Positions 28,699 to 38,506 of a DNA stretch of 64,000 nucleotides are shown piece by piece (position 1 is the stretch's first letter; every line of letters starts with the position of its first letter). The position numbers and the translations under genes are program-made. The notes beneath the pieces are model-generated. The model saw nothing but the letters and a program-made list of their open reading frames with translations, had not been told where the DNA came from and did no database searches. The stretch is from assembly GCF_005233515.1 (NCBI RefSeq), contig NZ_QFZZ01000004.1, positions 134,644 to 198,643 on the forward strand. The letters are read 5' to 3'. The stretch is from Pseudomonas sp. CFBP13508 (GTDB lineage: Bacteria; Pseudomonadota; Gammaproteobacteria; Pseudomonadales; Pseudomonadaceae).

Positions 28699-29523
28699 TC
28701 ATTGCGGCAATTTGAAATCGATGGTCTGGGTGGCGAAGCCGTCGATCGGCGTATCACCGCGCTTGGCCGGAATGAACTTCCAGTTCTTCACCGCCGCGAC
28801 GGCCGCCTCATCCAGTTGCGGCTTGCCGCTGGACTTGGTCACCGTCACGCTGCCGGCACGGCCGTTGGCCAGCACCTGAATGCGCAGCACCACGCTGCCT
28901 TCCCAGTTGCGGCGTAGCGCCAGCGACGGGTATTCCGGCGGCGGGTTGCCGAGGCTGGCCAGGCCGGAAATCGCCGCCGATTCCTTGACCGGAGCGGGCG
29001 CAGCAGGTGGTGCCGGTGGTGCGCTCGGTGTTGTCGGCGCCGCAGGTGCGGCAGGTTGCGCCGGGGCCGGCGGCGCTTTCGGTGGCTCAACCTTTTTCAC
29101 TGGTTTTGGCTTCTCGACCGGTTTCGGTTTTTCGATTGGCTTGGGCTTCTCCACCGGTTTGGGCGGCGGCTTGACCGCGTCCTCGTCCTCCACCGGCTGC
29201 TCGGGTTCCGGCGGCGGTGGAGGCGGGGGCGGCGGTGGTGGTTCCGGTGTCGGTGGGGCCGGAGGCGTCGGGCTGGTCAGCTCGACGGTCATTTCCGGGA
29301 TTTCCGGCGGCGTCGGCAGTGGCTCCGGCCGCGCCTGATGAAAGAACCACCACGCGCCGCCGTGTATCAGCGCCGACACGGCGATCAGCAAGAGCATCTG
29401 TGGTTTGTTCAACCCGCCGGGTCGTGACGTGTTGGCTGTAAACGCCGGCCTGCCCGTTGCCGGCGGGACCGGCGCTTGCTGCAACGGCCCCGGCAGGGTT
29501 TTGTGCTTTACCGCATCGTTCAT
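28699..29523 (-). CDS. tonB: TonB energy transducer
   Basis: 274 residues. A single N-terminal helix (MLLLIAVSALIHGGAWWFF, about residues 43-61) with the conserved His anchors it in the inner membrane. A very long Pro-rich arm follows: an uninterrupted run of 11 prolines with PEP flanks, then KPVEKPKP repeats. The C-terminal domain has PPPEYPSLALRRNWEGSVVLRIQV and the end NWKFIPAKRGDTP. It reaches across the periplasm to push ligand through receptors, most likely the adjacent one. It is the first gene of tonB-exbB-exbD, with a strong GAGG ribosome site. Confidence 0.95.
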   Translation of the reverse strand: MNDAVKHKTLPGPLQQAPVPPATGRPAFTANTSRPGGLNKPQMLLLIAVSALIHGGAWWFFHQARPEPLPTPPEIPEMTVELTSPTPPAPPTPEPPPPPPPPPPPEPEQPVEDEDAVKPPPKPVEKPKPIEKPKPVEKPKPVKKVEPPKAPPAPAQPAAPAAPTTPSAPPAPPAAPAPVKESAAISGLASLGNPPPEYPSLALRRNWEGSVVLRIQVLANGRAGSVTVTKSSGKPQLDEAAVAAVKNWKFIPAKRGDTPIDGFATQTIDFKLPQ

Positions 29524-30595
29524 TAAAGCTCCCTCGGGTCAGATGAAGGGCAATAAGGTGCCGTCCGAACATATGGCTGATGTTCGAGTGAGTGGGTGCA
29601 ACTTTCTTCAAGGTGTGCGCGAGCCGATAGTTGAACTATCTGTTTAAACGGCCTCGAACAAACTTAGTGGCTTAGTAGCATCTATATCGATTGTTCATTA
29701 TCCATTCCGTGGCTTGTTGTTGTGTGGAGACGTGAGCTGTCTCAGGTTTGTTACAGTTTGCAACAGGTGTGCCAGATGTTGCTGAGACGGGTTGAACGCA
29801 TATCTTCGGTGTTACTGATGTCGCATTTATATAAGTTTCAAGTTCGCATACGGTTTATTCGGCGCGAAGCGGTCCTCAAGTCCTCGCAGAAGGGCTTTTT
29901 CCAGAGCGAGTCAGAGGGAACGCTGTATCACGCCAATCGGCGGGATAGAGCGGCTGCTCGGTGATCAGGCTCAGCACCTATCGGTGCGTAGCGAATCGAT
30001 TTGGTGCAGGTCAGTCATTCAGCGGTTCACAGGACATGTTCCTTATTTTGATTCTGGAGTATTGGTTAACTGCATCACATTCGGGCGTGCGCTTTTGGTG
30101 CAACTTCAATGACGGAAAGTCATTGTTCGACAATCTTGTTGTTGTGCCTTTTATTAATTGCCGTATTTAAAAAATAAATAACACTTGGCGCCCGGCGATC
30201 GCTCTATCGCCAGGCACGCAAAGTGTGCATTGGGTTTCAGGTAATAAAGGAGAAACGCGCCAGGCTGAATAGGCTCGGCTGAACTTGGGGCTGGATTTGC
30301 GAGTGAGTGGGGTATGTCGTACGGCGGAGCATTTGAAGATTCACAGGTGAACTCCTTATTGCCAGCTCGGACAGGCGAACTTTTGGTTCGCTGTCGCACC
30401 TTACAAGAACGCGGATAGCGTTCGATGAATGCTCTTGGTGCGGGATGGGCACCGCCAGCGCTGATTGGCGAAGGTTGATTTCGCAAGTCGGCAGTGCATG
30501 GGAAAAACGTGCCAATCACGACACATTTGCAGAATTTTCTACGTCAGGCCAGCCAGCCATCTACCCTGTGCAAAGGCCTTATCGGGGGAACGGAC
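29524..30595. other. 1.07-kb stretch without a convincing gene
   Basis: AT-richer than its surroundings. Short open frames occur on both strands (for example 29722-29964 plus and 30154-30519 minus), but none has a recognisable domain, good codon use and a ribosome site together. It must hold the promoter of tonB at its left end and of the GST gene at its right end. I see no known RNA gene, repeat or attachment site. Confidence 0.5.
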
Positions 30596-31225
30596 ATGTA
30601 CCAGCTCTACGGGCACAAGAATTCCGGCGCGGCCGCCATAGAGGCGGCACTGGAGTTGTGCCAGATCGCCTATCGCTTCATTGATACCGAAGCCAGCGCC
30701 GAGGCCGACGAGGCGCTGGGCAAACTCAATCCGTTGAAACAGATACCGACCCTGCAACTGCCGGACGGCAGCGCCATGACCGAAAGTGCGGCGATCCTGA
30801 TTCACCTGGGCCTGACGTTTCCCAAGTCCGGCCTGCTGCCGAGCAAGGCAGCCGATCGTGATCAGGCGATTCGCGGCCTCGCCTATATCGTCAGCAATTG
30901 CTACGCGGCGGTCGGCATCATCGATTACCCCGAGCGCTGGCTGAGCACGCCCGACGAGAGCGCACGGCAAAACCTGATCGCCGGCACCCGCCAGCGCCTG
31001 CATTTCAGTTGGGAGGTATTTGCCGATCAGTTTTCCGGGGAGCTGTATCTGGATGATGAAACGCCCGGCGCATTGGATGTGCTGGCGGCCGTGGTGAGCC
31101 GCTGGGCCGGCAGCCGCGAACACCTGCGCCAGACCCGCCCGGGCTTTTATGCTTGGCTGCAAAGGATCGACCGACACCCGGTGCTGGCACCGGTGTTTGA
31201 GCGGCATTGGCCGTCTCAAGGCTGA
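30596..31225 (+). CDS. Glutathione S-transferase family protein
   Basis: 209 residues from the ATG at 30596, where a GGGGGAACGGAC stretch precedes the start. The thioredoxin-like N-terminal domain contains YQLYGHKNSGAAAIEAAL, NPLKQIPTLQLPDG and MTESAAILIHLGL (the ESAA glutathione-binding turn). The helical C-terminal domain ends with PGFYAWLQRIDRHPVLAPVFERHWP. Cytoplasmic, probable glutathione-dependent detoxification; the substrate is unknown. An in-frame extension upstream has no ribosome site. Confidence 0.85.
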   Translation: MYQLYGHKNSGAAAIEAALELCQIAYRFIDTEASAEADEALGKLNPLKQIPTLQLPDGSAMTESAAILIHLGLTFPKSGLLPSKAADRDQAIRGLAYIVSNCYAAVGIIDYPERWLSTPDESARQNLIAGTRQRLHFSWEVFADQFSGELYLDDETPGALDVLAAVVSRWAGSREHLRQTRPGFYAWLQRIDRHPVLAPVFERHWPSQG

Positions 31226-31238
31226 CCGATACATGAAT

Positions 31239-31326
31239 GTGGGAGCGAGCCTGCTCGCGAAAGCGGTCTGTCAGTCAAAGATGTGTCGACTGACCTGGCG
31301 CATTCGCGAGCAGGCTCGCTCCCACA
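31239..31326. repeat. Class I REP pair, long-spacer type
   Basis: Inverted cores with TGTGGG outside; the 40-nt inner part has GTCAGTC and GACTGAC as a further short inverted repeat. It lies between the convergent GST and CBS genes. Confidence 0.92.
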
Positions 31327-31346
31327 AGGGGATCACGGCGGTGGGC

Positions 31347-31787
31347 TCATTCGCCGCGAATGTACTGCTCCAGCTGTTTGATCAGCTCGGCCTGTTCGGC
31401 AATCGCTTCCTTCACCAGGTCGCCGATCGACAACAGGCCGATCAACTGGCCGTCCTCGACCACCGGTAAGTGGCGCAGGCGTTTGTCCGACATGATGCCC
31501 AGGCAGGTGTCGACGGTTTGTCGGGTATCCACGGTAATCACGTCCTTGACCATGATGTCGCGCACTGGCGTACCGACCGAAGAGCGCCCGTGCAGCACCA
31601 GTTTGCGTGCATAGTCACGCTCGCTGATGATGCCGACCACTTTGTCGTCTTCGACCACCAGCAAGGCGCCGACGTTTTTCTCGGCCATCTTCATCAGCGC
31701 TTCGAGCACCATGTGATCGGGTTTGATCTGGTGCACTTCCTGATTTTTCTGATCTTTGAGCTTGAGCAGTTGGGCGACGGTCTTCAT
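31347..31787 (-). CDS. CBS-domain protein
   Basis: 146 residues made almost wholly of two CBS domains: VLEALMKMAEKNVGALLVVEDDKVVGIISERDYARKL and VDTCLGIMSDKRLRHLPVVEDGQLIGLLSIGDLVKEA. The C-terminal helix ends the protein. Such stand-alone CBS pairs bind adenine nucleotides and act as energy sensors. The partner is unknown. A single cytoplasmic gene, divergent from polB across a repeat-rich gap. Confidence 0.9.
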   Translation of the reverse strand: MKTVAQLLKLKDQKNQEVHQIKPDHMVLEALMKMAEKNVGALLVVEDDKVVGIISERDYARKLVLHGRSSVGTPVRDIMVKDVITVDTRQTVDTCLGIMSDKRLRHLPVVEDGQLIGLLSIGDLVKEAIAEQAELIKQLEQYIRGE

Positions 31788-31924
31788 GGCGGTTACTCAG
31801 GTGTTGTCGTTGTTCATCAAGCATCGTAGACGCAGCCGCGCAGAGCAAGGTGGCAAAGCGGCAGTTAGCGTGCAAAAAACGCCATTTGCCGGAAAAAACT
31901 TCTTTGTATCGGTGAATGAAGCAT

Positions 31925-32081
31925 CTGTGGCGAGGGGATTTATCCCCGCTGGCCGCGAAGCGGCCCCGCTTTTAATGAAAGGGCCTGCTGCGCAGGCCAA
32001 CGGGGATGAATCCCCTCGCCACAGATAAATCCCTCTTGCCACAGATAAATCCCTGTTGCCGCAGATAAATCCCTTGCCACA
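31925..32081. repeat. Class III repeat pair with tandem remnants
   Basis: The inverted pair GGCGAGGGGATTTATCCCC / GGGGATGAATCCCCTCGCC is followed by three further degenerate copies of a roughly 20-nt unit (TGCCACAGATAAATCCCT and variants) in direct orientation. It fills most of the 338-nt gap between the CBS gene and polB, ending about 45 nt before the polB start. The rest of the gap (31788-31924) shows no gene. Confidence 0.9.
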
Positions 32082-32125
32082 AATGCTGCGTAGAATGGCG
32101 TTCTGATTGAAACGTTGAGGTCGCA

Positions 32126-34489
32126 GTGGTGGATTTACAGCAGGGCTTCGTCCTGACCCGGCATTGGCGCGATACGCCGGCCGGCACCGAAGTCGAGTTC
32201 TGGCTGGCGACGGACGCCGGGCCGCGCCGCGTGCGTCTGGCGCATCAGCCGTCGGTCGCATTTATTCCCGCCGCACAGCGAGAAGCAGCCGAGCGTCTGC
32301 TGCACGATGAAAAGAATGTAGAGCTGCGACCGTTGGCCTTGCTCGATTTTCAGCATCGTCCGGTGCTCGGTCTGTATTGCCAGCAGCACGGCCAGTTGAT
32401 GCGCCTCGAAACCGCGCTCAACCGCGCCGGCGTCGACGTCTTTGAAGCCGACGTGCGCCCGCCGGAACGCTATCTGATGGAGCGCTTCATCACCGCGCCG
32501 GTGCTGTTTGGCGGCACCCCGGATGCTGACGGCGTACTGATCAACGCCCAGCTGAAACCCGACCCCGGTTACCGGCCTAAACTGCGCCTGGTCTCGCTCG
32601 ACATCGAAACTACCGAAAACGGCGAGCTGTATTCCATCGCGCTGGAAGGCTGTGGCGAGCGCCAGGTGTACATGCTCGGCATGCCGAATGGCGATGCCAG
32701 CATTGTCGATTTCGACCTCGAGTACTGCGACTCGCGCACGCTCATTCTGAAGAAGCTCAACGACTGGTTCGCCCGCCATGACCCTGACGCGATCATTGGC
32801 TGGAACGTTGTGCAGTTCGACCTGCGCATCCTCCACGAACACGCCCGGCGCCTCGGCGTGCCGCTGAAAATCGGCCGTGGCGGCGAAGAGATGCAATGGC
32901 GCGAGCACGGCAGCCGCAATCATTATTTCGCCTCGGCAGCGGGGCGGCTGATCATCGATGGCATCGAGTCGTTGCGTTCGGCGACCTGGAGTTTTCCCTC
33001 GTTCAGCCTGGAAAACGTTGCGCAGACGCTGCTCGGCGAAGGCAAGGCGATCAACAATCCGTACCAGCGCATGGACGAGATCAACCGCATGTTCGCCGAG
33101 GACAAGCCTGCGCTGGCCAAATACAACCTCAAGGACTGCGAACTGGTCACGCGAATCTTCGCCAAGACCGAACTGCTGACGTTTTTGCTCGAACGCGCCA
33201 GCGTTACCGGTTTGCCGGCCGACCGCAGCGGCGGTTCGGTCGCCGCGTTTACCCATTTGTACATGCCATTGATGCACCGTCAGGGCTTCGTTGCGCCAAA
33301 TCTGGGCACCAATCCACCGCAGGCCAGCCCCGGCGGTTTCGTTATGGATTCACGGCCGGGGCTGTACGAATCGGTGTTGGTCCTCGATTACAAAAGCCTC
33401 TACCCGTCGATCATTCGCACCTTTCTGATCGACCCGGTGGGCTTGATCGAGGGCCTGCAACACCCGGACGACGCTGACTCGGTAGCGGGTTTTCGTGGCG
33501 CACGCTTCTCGCGCACCCGCCATTGTCTGCCGTCCATCGTGGCGCGGGTGGCCGAAGGGCGCGAAACCGCCAAGCGCGAGCACAATGCGCCGCTGTCCCA
33601 GGCGTTGAAAATCATCATGAACGCCTTCTACGGTGTGCTCGGCTCCAGCGGTTGCCGTTTTTTCGATACCCGGCTGGCCTCGTCGATCACCTTGCGCGGC
33701 CACGAAATCATGTTGCGCACTCGCCAGTTGATCGAAGAGCAGGGCCACGCCGTCATTTACGGCGACACCGATTCAACCTTCGTCTGGCTGCGCAGTCTGC
33801 ATGGTCAGGAAGAAGCAGCGCAGATCGGCCATGCGCTGGTCAAGCACGTCAACGATTGGTGGCGCGCCCATGTGTGCGAGGAATACGGGCTGGAAAGCGC
33901 GCTGGAATTACAGTTCGAGATTCACTACAAGCGCTTCCTGATGCCGACGATTCGCGGCGCGGAGGAGGGCAGCAAGAAGCGCTACGCCGGCCTCGTCACT
34001 CGCGCCGATGGCAGCGAGGAAATGGTCTACAAAGGCCTGGAAACCGTGCGCACCGACTGGTCGCTGCTGGCGCGGCAGTTTCAGCAAGAGCTGTATGAGC
34101 GGATTTTTCAGCGCAAGCCGTATCAGGATTATGTGCGCGATTACGTGCGCAAGACCCTCGCCGGCGAGTTCGACGATCGGCTGATCTACCGCAAACGTCT
34201 GCGCCGCACCCTCGACGATTACGAACGCAACGTACCGCCGCACGTCCGCGCGGCGCGGCTCGCCGACGAATACAACGCCGAGCAGGGGCGGCCCCGGCAG
34301 TATCAGAACGGCGGCTGGATCAGCTACGTCATCACCCTGGCCGGCCCGGAGCCGCTGGAAGTACGCCGCGCCGCCATCGACTACGACCATTACATCACGC
34401 GACAGCTGCAACCGGTGGCGGACGCGATTCTGCCGTTTGTCGACGACGACTTCTCAACTCTGATCGGTGGGCAACTGGGCCTGTTTTGA
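32126..34489 (+). CDS. polB: DNA polymerase II (family B)
   Basis: 787 residues with a GTG start preceded by GAGG. The 3'-5' exonuclease motif I is DIETTE (about residues 159-164), and exo II is [10 protein letters not shown]. Polymerase motif A is [11 protein letters not shown] (about 421), motif [10 protein letters not shown] (about 495) and motif C YGDTDSTF (about 546). All catalytic acids are present, so the enzyme should both copy and proofread. In other bacteria it is SOS-induced and helps restart replication past damage. I do not see a clear LexA box upstream, where class III repeats occupy the region. Full family length. Confidence 0.97.
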   Translation: MVDLQQGFVLTRHWRDTPAGTEVEFWLATDAGPRRVRLAHQPSVAFIPAAQREAAERLLHDEKNVELRPLALLDFQHRPVLGLYCQQHGQLMRLETALNRAGVDVFEADVRPPERYLMERFITAPVLFGGTPDADGVLINAQLKPDPGYRPKLRLVSLDIETTENGELYSIALEGCGERQVYMLGMPNGDASIVDFDLEYCDSRTLILKKLNDWFARHDPDAIIGWNVVQFDLRILHEHARRLGVPLKIGRGGEEMQWREHGSRNHYFASAAGRLIIDGIESLRSATWSFPSFSLENVAQTLLGEGKAINNPYQRMDEINRMFAEDKPALAKYNLKDCELVTRIFAKTELLTFLLERASVTGLPADRSGGSVAAFTHLYMPLMHRQGFVAPNLGTNPPQASPGGFVMDSRPGLYESVLVLDYKSLYPSIIRTFLIDPVGLIEGLQHPDDADSVAGFRGARFSRTRHCLPSIVARVAEGRETAKREHNAPLSQALKIIMNAFYGVLGSSGCRFFDTRLASSITLRGHEIMLRTRQLIEEQGHAVIYGDTDSTFVWLRSLHGQEEAAQIGHALVKHVNDWWRAHVCEEYGLESALELQFEIHYKRFLMPTIRGAEEGSKKRYAGLVTRADGSEEMVYKGLETVRTDWSLLARQFQQELYERIFQRKPYQDYVRDYVRKTLAGEFDDRLIYRKRLRRTLDDYERNVPPHVRAARLADEYNAEQGRPRQYQNGGWISYVITLAGPEPLEVRRAAIDYDHYITRQLQPVADAILPFVDDDFSTLIGGQLGLF

Positions 34490-34924
34490 GTCGAGCAGTT
34501 GCAGCGTCCACTCATCGAGGATGCCGTGGAAGTACCGCTCCAGCGCCTGATGGAACAGACTGTCCTCGGCGCTGAACTGGGCGAACAGGGTCATCGAAGA
34601 ATGAAATTTCAGGTCATCGGGATGGCCGAAAATGTCTGCAATCGAGCGCTGCGGCACATTCAGCACCAGTTGCGTGCAGGTGCGCACTCTCGCCCCGAGC
34701 AGTTCATTGGCCAGATAGGCCTGGGCTTCCTCGGCTGAACCAATCGCAAAGCGCCGGGCCATTTCGCTGCCGCCCAATCCGGCGAACTGCGGGAAGACGA
34801 ACCACATCCAGTGGCTGCGCTTGCGGCCCGTCTCGAGTTCACGCTGGACCCGTTCGAACACCGGGTCCTGTGCCTGGACAAAACGTTGCAGGTTGTACGG
34901 GTCGTGCAGATCTGTGCTTCTCAT
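34454..34924 (-). CDS. DUF1810 family protein
   Basis: 156 residues, single domain, recognised as DUF1810 ([58 protein letters not shown]). Soluble and cytoplasmic; function unknown. Its 3' end overlaps the polB 3' end by 36 nt on the opposite strand (tail to tail). Confidence 0.9.
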   Translation of the reverse strand: MRSTDLHDPYNLQRFVQAQDPVFERVQRELETGRKRSHWMWFVFPQFAGLGGSEMARRFAIGSAEEAQAYLANELLGARVRTCTQLVLNVPQRSIADIFGHPDDLKFHSSMTLFAQFSAEDSLFHQALERYFHGILDEWTLQLLDSKQAQLPTDQS

Positions 34925-34948
34925 GGCGAAGCCCTCGCAGTCGGCAGC

Positions 34949-35770
34949 TCAGACCATGGCCAGTCGCTGCTTGCGTTGAGGCGCCGGGAACACTTTGTCC
35001 AGCGCCGCCAGATCCCCGGCGTCCAGTTGCAACTGCGCCGCCTCGGCATTGAGTTGCACATGCTCGGGGCGCACAGCCTTGGGAATCGCAATCACGCCGT
35101 CCTGACGCAGGAGCCACGCCAGGGAAATCTGCGCCGGGGTGGCATTGTGACGGCTGGCAATGTCTTGCAGAACCGGCTCGGCGAGCATCGCGCCGCCCTG
35201 GCCGATCGGACAGTACGCCATCAACGGCAGGCGCTGATGCTGGCACCACGGCAGCAGATCGAATTCGATACCGCGCTCTTCGAGGTTGTACAGCACCTGA
35301 TTGGTAGCGCAGGCCGAGCTGGAGAGTTCTTCGAGGTCGTCGACATCGAAATTCGACACGCCCCAACGGCCGATCTTGCCGTCCTCGCGCAGGCGTTCGA
35401 AGGCTTCGACGGTTTCCTCCAGCGGATACTGACCGCGCCAGTGCAGCAGATACAGATCGATGTAGTCGGTACCGAGCCGACGCAAACTGCGCTCGCAGGC
35501 TTGCGGGATGCCCTGGCGGCTGGCGTTGTGCGGGTAGACCTTGCTGACCAGAAAGACTTGATCGCGCAGACCGGCGATGGCTTCGCCGACCACCGTTTCG
35601 GCACCGCCCTCGGCGTACATCTCAGCGGTATCGATCAGGCTCATGCCCAGCTCGATGCCGCTGCGCAGCGCCGCCACTTCACGGCTGTGCGCCGAACGAT
35701 CCTCGCCCATGCGCCAAGTGCCCTGGCCAATCACCGGAACCTGCACGCCGGCCAACTCAAGGGTACGCAT
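34949..35770 (-). CDS. Aldo/keto reductase
   Basis: 273 residues. A TIM-barrel NADPH oxidoreductase with GMSLIDTAEMYAEGGAETVVGEAI (catalytic Asp and Tyr) and LVSKVYPHNAS (catalytic Lys). The conserved His is in YLLHWRG, and IPKAVRPEHVQLNAEA binds NADPH near the end. Cytoplasmic; it reduces small aldehydes or ketones, substrate unknown. It is transcribed in the same direction as DUF1810, which follows by 24 nt, so the two may share an mRNA. Confidence 0.92.
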   Translation of the reverse strand: MRTLELAGVQVPVIGQGTWRMGEDRSAHSREVAALRSGIELGMSLIDTAEMYAEGGAETVVGEAIAGLRDQVFLVSKVYPHNASRQGIPQACERSLRRLGTDYIDLYLLHWRGQYPLEETVEAFERLREDGKIGRWGVSNFDVDDLEELSSSACATNQVLYNLEERGIEFDLLPWCQHQRLPLMAYCPIGQGGAMLAEPVLQDIASRHNATPAQISLAWLLRQDGVIAIPKAVRPEHVQLNAEAAQLQLDAGDLAALDKVFPAPQRKQRLAMV

Positions 35771-35870
35771 TCAAACCTCCTGCCTTAAAGAGTCGATATC
35801 TTTAGTGGGCAGCAGGATAGAGCAAGGGTTCCCGGAAGGAAGGGGGAGTCAAGGATGAAACCGGATCAAT

Positions 35871-36037
35871 TGTGGCGAGGGGAATGTGTGGTGAGGGAAT
35901 TTGTGGCGAGGGGATTTATCCCCGCTGGGCTGCGAAGCAGCCCCGATCCTGCAACACGCGCTGTATCAGACAGCGTTCTATTGCAGGTTTTTGGGGCTGC
36001 TTCGCATCCCAACGGGGATGAATCCCCTCGCCACAGG
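35871..36037. repeat. Class III repeat pair, with a third partial copy
   Basis: TGTGGCGAGGGGAATGTGTGG is a broken copy, then a full GGCGAGGGGATTTATCCCC. After about 75 nt comes the inverted partner GGGGATGAATCCCCTCGCC. The middle contains GGGCTGCGAAGCAGCCCC and its inverted partner. Located after galM and before the aldo/keto reductase. Confidence 0.88.
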
Positions 36038-36051
36038 GGGAGGAAGGCAGG

Positions 36052-37200
36052 TTACTTGGCGGAGAACTTCAGGACCACGCTGTGAGCATAAGTCTGCCCC
36101 GGATCAAGCCGCGTGCTCGGGAAATCCGGCTGGTTCGGCGAATCCGGGTAGTGCTGGGTCTCGAGGGTGAATGCGCCCCAGTGTGGATAGACCTTGCCGC
36201 CCTTGCCCTTGACCGTGCCGTCGAGGAAGTTGCTGGTGTAGAACTGCACGCCCGGCTCGCTGGTGAACAGTTGCAGGACGCGTCCGGATTGCGGGTCGCT
36301 GACTTCGGTGGCGAGCTTGCTGACATCGCCCTTGGTGTCCAGCGCCCAGTTGAAATCGAAGCCGCCCTGTTTCGGCTCGGCGAATTTCAGCTGCGGATGA
36401 TCAGCCTTGATGTGCGTGCCGATCGCCGTCGGTTTGCTGAAGTCCATCGGCGTGCCGGCCACAGGCGCCAGCTCCCCGGTCGGGATCAGTTTGGCGGTGA
36501 CCGGCGTGTAATGGCTGGAGTTGATCATGGCGACTTGCTTGAGAATATCGCCATTGCCGGCACCGGCCAGGTTGAAGTAACTGTGGTTGGTCAGGTTGAG
36601 CACGGTCGGCTTGTCGGTGCTGGCCTTGTAGTCGATGCGCAGTTCGTTGCTGTCGGTCAGGCGATAGGTGACCTCTGTGGTCAGATTACCCGGGAAACCC
36701 ATCTCGCCGTCGGCCGACAGGTAGGTCAGGGTCACGCCTACCGAATCCTTGTCCTTGGTTTCCCTGGCCTTCCAGACTTTCTTGTCGAAACCTTCGGGGC
36801 CGCCGTGCAGGGCGTTGGATTTGTCGTTCTGCGGCACTTGATAGCGTTTGCCATCGAGTTCGAAAGCACCTTCGGCCAAACGGTTGCCGAAGCGGCCGAT
36901 GGTCGCGCCGAAGTACGCGGTGCCTTTCTGATAGCCCTGCACATCGTCAAAACCCAAGACGATGTCGTCGAACTTGCCGTGTTTGTCAGCAACTTTCAGC
37001 GCTTGCAGGGTCGCGCCGTAGGTGATGACGGTGGCTTGCATGCCGTGGCTGTTGCGCAGGATGTACTGTTCGACAGGCGTGCCGTCATTGGTTTTGCCGA
37101 AGGCTTTGTGTTCGGCGGTCAGGCCCGCCGCGTTGGCGGAAAGGGTAGCGATCATCAGGGACAGTCCGAGGCCGGAGAGCAGGTGACGGGATTGAAGCAT
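36052..37200 (-). CDS. galM: Periplasmic aldose 1-epimerase
   Basis: 382 residues from the ATG at 37200, which begins a signal peptide (MLQSRHLLSGLGLSLMIATLSANA). The frame upstream is REP sequence and not part of the gene. Mutarotase motifs include VITYGATLQALKV, HGGPEGFDKKVW (catalytic His), LTNHSYFNLAG (second His) and FEPGVQFYTSNFLDG-type TSEPGVQFYTSN. It interconverts alpha and beta sugar anomers. The signal peptide places it in the periplasm, unlike the cytoplasmic GalM of E. coli; no sugar operon is adjacent. Confidence 0.93.
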   Translation of the reverse strand: MLQSRHLLSGLGLSLMIATLSANAAGLTAEHKAFGKTNDGTPVEQYILRNSHGMQATVITYGATLQALKVADKHGKFDDIVLGFDDVQGYQKGTAYFGATIGRFGNRLAEGAFELDGKRYQVPQNDKSNALHGGPEGFDKKVWKARETKDKDSVGVTLTYLSADGEMGFPGNLTTEVTYRLTDSNELRIDYKASTDKPTVLNLTNHSYFNLAGAGNGDILKQVAMINSSHYTPVTAKLIPTGELAPVAGTPMDFSKPTAIGTHIKADHPQLKFAEPKQGGFDFNWALDTKGDVSKLATEVSDPQSGRVLQLFTSEPGVQFYTSNFLDGTVKGKGGKVYPHWGAFTLETQHYPDSPNQPDFPSTRLDPGQTYAHSVVLKFSAK

Positions 37201-37243
37201 GGTTGACCTTCCTTTTTGTTGTTGTTTTAAACACCGCGGTCCC

Positions 37244-37330
37244 CTGTAGGAGCTGCCGCAGGCTGCGATCTTTTGATTGTGATTTTTGAAAGCAAGATCA
37301 AAAGATCGCAGCCTTCGGCAGCTCCTACAC
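37244..37330. repeat. Class II REP pair
   Basis: Inverted GGAGCTGCCGCAGGCTGCG / CGCAGCCTTCGGCAGCTCC arms around an AT-rich centre. It fills much of the 339-nt gap between the divergent galM and lipoprotein genes; 37331-37539 shows no gene. Confidence 0.9.
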
Positions 37331-37539
37331 ATAACTAGTCATGCTATTTGTGGGGCTGAACAGGATTTATAGCGGATTTACATGTATTGGCAAATATAAA
37401 GTCCGACTAATTGACGGATCGCCTATCGCCGAAGGTCGGCTAACTGCTCAGGCACTGCACTTTTTCGCAATCGGCGGCTCTATGCATGGCCAGGATGCGG
37501 TGACTCCCGCCGCACAGGAATGTGCCTGTCCGAGACTTC

Positions 37540-38289
37540 ATGCCGAGTGTTTTTGCCCTGATCACCGCCACTCACCGCCGCCCGTGCCTGCTATTGGCCT
37601 GCCTGTTGTCGCTGTTGCTCAGCGGCTGCAGCCACCAGAACGGCAACGGATTCTTCAATCAGATGCGTGAAGGGCAGCCGCAGGAATTTCTGCAGACCAG
37701 CGTCGACCGCATGGCCACCCTGGCGATGCGCGACAACCTCGACAGCCTCTATCGATTGATGGGCAAGCTCTACTTGCGCAACCCGGAAGAGCTGCGCAAA
37801 TCCGGCTTCCTCACTGTCAATGCTGCGGTGAAGCAAGTTCGTCTCGCTGTCGAGCAACAGCAGCCGTTGCCCGTGCTGGGCGGGCGCAAGGACCTGGCGG
37901 CGCTGAGCTATGCGATGAGCCCGGAATTCCTCGGCGACCGCGTCGGCGCGTTCATCTATGCGATCGGCAGCATGCTGGTCACCGCCCACGGCAATCGCAC
38001 CGAGTTCTACATGACCGACGCGATCAACCCGACGTTCGTGCACAACGCCGCGCGCAACATCGAAAAAGCCATGTGGATTTTGTCGCAACGACAAAACAAG
38101 GAAGGCCAGCCGTTGCTGTTCTCCAACGAAATCTCGGAGGAGGGCAGCAACCTCAGCTTCGCCACCGAATTCAGCAAAATCGTCGCGCGCCTGGATCTGC
38201 TCACGCAGATGCTCGATGAGCGTTATCGCAGGATCGGCCTGAATTACGCGCAGAGTCTGCTGTTCTTGAATTTCCTGCCGGTGCAGTGA
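37540..38289 (+). CDS. Conserved lipoprotein of unknown function
   Basis: 249 residues from the ATG at 37540. The signal peptide ends in the lipobox LLSGC (lipidated Cys near residue 30), so it is membrane-anchored in the periplasm. The rest is helical: DSLYRLMGKLYLRNPEELRKSG, GDRVGAFIYAIGSMLVTAHG and LNYAQSLLFLNFLPVQ. I do not recognise a named domain. A GTG at 37522 is in frame but has poor spacing to any ribosome site. Confidence 0.8.
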   Translation: MPSVFALITATHRRPCLLLACLLSLLLSGCSHQNGNGFFNQMREGQPQEFLQTSVDRMATLAMRDNLDSLYRLMGKLYLRNPEELRKSGFLTVNAAVKQVRLAVEQQQPLPVLGGRKDLAALSYAMSPEFLGDRVGAFIYAIGSMLVTAHGNRTEFYMTDAINPTFVHNAARNIEKAMWILSQRQNKEGQPLLFSNEISEEGSNLSFATEFSKIVARLDLLTQMLDERYRRIGLNYAQSLLFLNFLPVQ

Positions 38290-38302
38290 GCCTTGCAGAC
38301 CA

Positions 38303-38393
38303 CTGTGGGAGCGAGCCTGCCCGCGAAAGCGCCGGATCATTCAAATCATCGGATGCTGACCCACCGCCTTTCCGAGCAGGCTCGCTCCCACAG
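38303..38393. repeat. Class I REP pair, long-spacer type
   Basis: Inverted cores with TGTGGG outside and about 38 nt inside. The left core has GCCCGC in place of GCTCGC. Confidence 0.9.
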
Positions 38394-38506
38394 GGATCTG
38401 CAGTGAGTTCGATATGGCATAACGATAGACCGCATCGATATATGTGGTTATAAGAAAAATCGCTATGCTGCGGGCCAGATTTTCCTGTCGTTTTCTGGAC
38501 GTTTGA

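Noticed and set aside
29722..29964. An 80-codon open frame in the gene-poor stretch
   Set aside because: No ribosome site of note, no recognisable domain and irregular codon use.
30154..30519. A 121-codon open frame on the minus strand upstream of the second GST gene
   Set aside because: The composition looks random (many Pro, Ser, Arg, Cys) and there is no domain or good start signal.
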